DNA from: Candidatus Hydrothermota bacterium
GTDB lineage: Bacteria; Hydrothermota; Hydrothermia; B15-G9
NCBI GenBank assembly: GCA_003645975.1
Contig: QNDP01000010.1
Coordinates: forward strand, 1 to 14,584
DNA: 14,584 nucleotides
Direction: 5' to 3'
In this document: in pieces, positions 12,195 through 14,584 of the stretch
Position numbering within the stretch: position 1 is the first letter of the stretch
Layout: each line of letters starts with the position of its first letter
Translations under genes and position numbers: made by a program
The notes under the pieces: model-generated
Databases searched by the model: none
Told to the model about the DNA's origin: nothing
What the model saw: the letters and a program-made list of their open reading frames with translations, nothing else

Positions 12195-12658
12195 TAAGGA
12201 TAAGGAAGATGAAGATGTCGGATTTGGACGAGGTCTGTGAAATAGAGAATGAAGCTTTTCTGATGCCATGGAGCCGTGATTACTTTGAAAAAATTCTGTC
12301 CTTCAAATTTGCAGATGCCTTTGTGGCGGTCGATGAAAAAGAGACCGTTTTGGGTTACCTCATCATCTTCGATTACGACGATACACTGGAACTTGCGAAT
12401 ATTGCCGTCAAACAGGGTTTCAGAAGGAGGGGCATTGGCGCTACATTGCTCAAAAAGGTCTTAGAAATCGCCAAAAATAGGCGAAAAAGCTTTGTAACTC
12501 TGGAGGTTCGGGAGTCAAATCGGACTGCAAGGAAACTTTATGAAAAATTCGGGTTTAAACCGATCAGGAGGCTTAAGGGCTATTATCAGCCGAATTTTGA
12601 AGACGGGATCTTGTATATGCTGGAGGTGAATCGAAATCGTGAAAATCAAAAAACTTGA
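12191..12658 (+). CDS. rimI: Ribosomal-protein-alanine N-acetyltransferase (GNAT)
   Basis: 155 residues; GNAT enzyme that acetylates the N-terminal alanine of ribosomal protein S18 in E. coli, using acetyl-CoA. Family marks: ENEAFLMPWS near 19-28, ELANIAV followed by the acetyl-CoA loop QGFRRRGIGATLL, LEVRESN then ARKLYEKFGFKP, and the closing GYYQP and EDGILYMLE with the conserved Tyr and Glu-Asp. In many bacteria rimI neighbours tsaB/tsaD; here it lies between an ECF subunit gene and mutL. The start overlaps the previous stop (ATGA) and the 3' end overlaps mutL by 20 bp. The family also contains broader protein acetylases, so the exact target is assumed. Confidence 0.88.
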   Translation: MIRIRKMKMSDLDEVCEIENEAFLMPWSRDYFEKILSFKFADAFVAVDEKETVLGYLIIFDYDDTLELANIAVKQGFRRRGIGATLLKKVLEIAKNRRKSFVTLEVRESNRTARKLYEKFGFKPIRRLKGYYQPNFEDGILYMLEVNRNRENQKT

Positions 12659-14315
12659 CCCTGATGTCATTAAACGAATAGCTGCTGGTGAGGTTATCGA
12701 GGAGCCGGCTTCTGTCCTGCGCGAATTGATCGAGAACGCTATCGATGCAGGCTCGACCGAGCTGAAGATCAGAATCGTCAATGGAGGCCAATCGCTTATC
12801 GCTGTTACCGACAACGGGCATGGCATGGAAAAAGACGAGATCCCAATAGCCGTCCAAAGACACACCACAAGCAAAATTGAAAGACCTGAAGACCTTGAGG
12901 CGATCTCAACTCTGGGCTTTCGTGGCGAAGCACTCTACGCAATTGCTTCGGTTTCAAAGCTTTTGATTAGCTCAAGGACAGCCGATTCCGATGTCGGATG
13001 GGAAGGACGTTTTGAAGGAGGAAGGCTGCTGGAACTCAAACCAGTGGCACATCCGATCGGCACAACCGTCGAAGTGGCCGATCTCTTTTTCAACCTGCCT
13101 GTCAGACGAAAGTTTATGGGCACGCCGTTCCGCTCCACCCGCCGTTCCCTTGAAAGGGTAACCGAATACGCCCTTGCACATCCGGAACTGGATTTCACGG
13201 TCTATTCCGACGACACCCAAGTCCTGCAAGTGAAACGGACAGATGACCTAAAAGAGCGAATCGTTGACATCTACGGACAGGATTTCCTTGACGACATGGT
13301 GTATTTTGAACAGGAGTTCAAGGGGTTACGCATTCGTGGATTTGTGTCAAAACCGGACAGGCTTAAAAGTAGCGGCATGTTGCAAATGGTCTTCGTCAAC
13401 GGCAGAAGAGTCCGTGAGAACGAGATAAGGGCGGCCGTCTATCGCGCTTATGAGGCCGCTCGATACCCTTACTTCCTGATTTTCATCGACATAGAGCCAG
13501 AGCTGGTCGATTTTAACATTCATCCACAAAAACTTGAGGTCAAGTTTCACCGAAAAGTCAGGATCTTTGAGAAGGTGTTCACAAGCGTCCGCAGCGCCAT
13601 CGAAAAAGCCAGAGAGAAACCGCTGCTCAGGATGAAATCCGATGGAACTGCATGGAAGCCCCAAACCCCTACTCTCCGCAGAGAAAAACAGGAACAGTTG
13701 GACTCGCAACAGTTACAACTCGGTGAAAGGGGATCCCAAAAACAGCAAAAACCGTTGTCCAAACCGACGACAACTCAGATTTTTCAGGTTCATAACCTTT
13801 ACATCATCGCTGAGATACCGTCCGGCATCCTCATCATCGACCAACATGCAGCGCACGAGCGCATCATCTACGAACGGCTGAAAAAGAGAAGGAATCAGAC
13901 GCTGCATCTGATGTTCCCGCTCATGGTAACCCTCGATCCGGGCGAAGCTAAGGCGTTTGAGGCTTACAAAGAGACCTTGGAGCACTTCGGTTTCAAGTTT
14001 CGTGAGATGTCGGGTCGAACGGTGGTCATCGAAGGCGTCCCCGATGTGTATCCCAACTTCAATCGCAATGATTTCCATGAACTTCTGGCATCTTTGGAAC
14101 TCAAACGGAGTCTGCCGGAAAGGATCAACGAAGTGCTGGCGACGATCGCCTGCAAAGCCGCCATAAAAGCCGGAAAAAACATGAGTCAGGAGGAGATGTT
14201 GGCTCTGATCGATCAACTGTTTTCTTGTGAGACCCCTTATTTTTGCCCGCATGGGCGGCCTACCATGCTCAGATTTACTCTTGAGGAGCTTGAAAAGAGG
14301 TTCGGCAGAAGATAA
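12639..14315 (+). CDS. mutL: DNA mismatch repair protein MutL (endonuclease type)
   Basis: 558 residues, slightly short for the family. The GHKL ATPase domain holds RIAAGEVIEEPASV, RELIENAIDAG (Glu29 catalytic base, Asn33 magnesium ligand), DNGHGM (58-63) and TLGFRGEAL. A Gln-rich, probably disordered linker spans about 335-385. The C-terminal domain contains the endonuclease motif DQHAAHERIIYE (401-412, form DQHA-x2-E-x4-E), ACKAAIKAG (504-512) and CPHGRP (536-541), the metal-binding signatures of nicking MutL proteins from bacteria without MutH. It should couple MutS mismatch recognition to strand nicking. The start is GTG at 12639 with GGAGG at 12622-12626 and homology starting at once; it lies inside the end of rimI. 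mutS is not in the window. Confidence 0.96.
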   Translation: MKIKKLDPDVIKRIAAGEVIEEPASVLRELIENAIDAGSTELKIRIVNGGQSLIAVTDNGHGMEKDEIPIAVQRHTTSKIERPEDLEAISTLGFRGEALYAIASVSKLLISSRTADSDVGWEGRFEGGRLLELKPVAHPIGTTVEVADLFFNLPVRRKFMGTPFRSTRRSLERVTEYALAHPELDFTVYSDDTQVLQVKRTDDLKERIVDIYGQDFLDDMVYFEQEFKGLRIRGFVSKPDRLKSSGMLQMVFVNGRRVRENEIRAAVYRAYEAARYPYFLIFIDIEPELVDFNIHPQKLEVKFHRKVRIFEKVFTSVRSAIEKAREKPLLRMKSDGTAWKPQTPTLRREKQEQLDSQQLQLGERGSQKQQKPLSKPTTTQIFQVHNLYIIAEIPSGILIIDQHAAHERIIYERLKKRRNQTLHLMFPLMVTLDPGEAKAFEAYKETLEHFGFKFREMSGRTVVIEGVPDVYPNFNRNDFHELLASLELKRSLPERINEVLATIACKAAIKAGKNMSQEEMLALIDQLFSCETPYFCPHGRPTMLRFTLEELEKRFGRR

Positions 14316-14346
14316 TCAACTTTTTGAACAAAAAGGAGGAGTTGTT

Positions 14347-14584
14347 ATGCAGTTGGTGATGATTTTTATGTTGCTCGTAAATGCACATCATGAACTCTCT
14401 GTTCAGACCGATTCCCTCAACATGTCTATGGTTGCAACATTTCACGCTCTTGGCTTCGTGAATGACATGCAAGTTGTTGGAGACTATGCCTTCTTGGCCG
14501 AAGGTTCGTCTTTCACGATTTTGAACATCGCTGATCCAACTCGGATCTACGAAGTCGGCCGAACTTCTTTCGATTCGGAAGTGA
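14347..14584 (+). CDS. Secreted LVIVD-repeat (beta-propeller) protein, N-terminal part
   Basis: 79 codons are visible before the window ends. A short hydrophobic N-terminus (MQLVMIFMLLVNA) suggests export. From about residue 38 the sequence reads as one LVIVD repeat: VNDMQVVGDYAFLAEG, then FTILNIADPTRIYEVG, the usual pattern of 'v.GdyAYva...gl.IlDisdP..p..vG'. Such repeats build seven-bladed propellers in secreted or surface proteins of diverse, mostly unknown, roles. AAAAAGGAGG (14330-14339) is a strong ribosome site seven bases before the ATG. The gene starts 31 bp after mutL and may be read from the same transcript. Only the fold class can be given from this fragment. Confidence 0.75.
   Translation, partial: MQLVMIFMLLVNAHHELSVQTDSLNMSMVATFHALGFVNDMQVVGDYAFLAEGSSFTILNIADPTRIYEVGRTSFDSEV

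Noticed and set aside
14320..14335. CTTTTTG/CAAAAAG inverted repeat as a terminator after mutL
   Set aside because: The stem is nearly all A-T, the loop would be only two bases, and the right arm is part of the ribosome site of the next gene.
1..14584. Mobile elements, CRISPR arrays, tRNA or rRNA genes
   Set aside because: No transposase, integrase, terminal repeats, regularly spaced repeats or RNA gene signatures were seen; gaps between genes are all under 200 bp.

Overview
The window is a gene-dense stretch of bacterial chromosome. Base composition is moderate (roughly 45-50 % GC by eye), and nearly all genes lie on the + strand in short, tightly packed operons. lpxA (lipid A synthesis), a PorV/UPF0164-like barrel and an alginate-export-like porin show a Gram-negative cell with an outer membrane. 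The PorV-like protein, the LVIVD-repeat protein and the strong AAGGAGG ribosome sites fit uncultured phyla near the FCB group (for example WOR-3, Cloacimonadota or Hydrothermota-like lineages). That placement is inference. The ferredoxin-fused flavoprotein hints at an anaerobic lifestyle. No mobile element, CRISPR array, tRNA or rRNA was seen.

Layout. (1) 1-470, minus: 5' part of S-adenosylhomocysteine hydrolase, divergent from (2) 648-1745, a dihydroorotate/dihydropyrimidine-dehydrogenase-like flavoprotein with two C-terminal [4Fe-4S] motifs but no recognisable N-x-S-C-P catalytic motif. (3) 1931-3893: an overlapping four-gene operon (YfcE-like phosphodiesterase, small unknown protein, cytidine deaminase, LpxA) behind a near-consensus promoter placed so close to the first ATG that the mRNA should be leaderless or almost so. 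(4) 3942-6685: a second apparently leaderless unit of envelope genes: PorV-like barrel, CTP-dependent lipid/polyprenol kinase-like membrane protein, and a secreted TPR-PpiC prolyl isomerase. (5) 6794-11534: a membrane-anchored protein made of two cyclase (kynurenine-formamidase-like) domains in tandem, an alginate-export-like porin, and a neurotransmitter:sodium symporter family transporter, separated by hairpins and a good intrinsic terminator. (6) 11631-14315: overlapping genes for a YkoE-type ECF substrate-binding subunit, RimI and MutL. (7) 14347-end: start of a secreted LVIVD beta-propeller protein.

How they may work together. Regions 3 and 4 mix housekeeping with outer-membrane construction: lipid A, barrels, a periplasmic folding factor and a lipid kinase. 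Region 5 reads as a possible uptake line: porin in the outer membrane, envelope-exposed hydrolase-fold enzyme, sodium-coupled amino-acid-type importer in the inner membrane. The best candidate for something undescribed is the tandem cyclase. By hand alignment, both halves replace the metal-binding Asp of the HxGTHxD motif with Gly and the later metal-binding His with Glu. The two halves are about 78 % identical and the altered region is their most conserved part.
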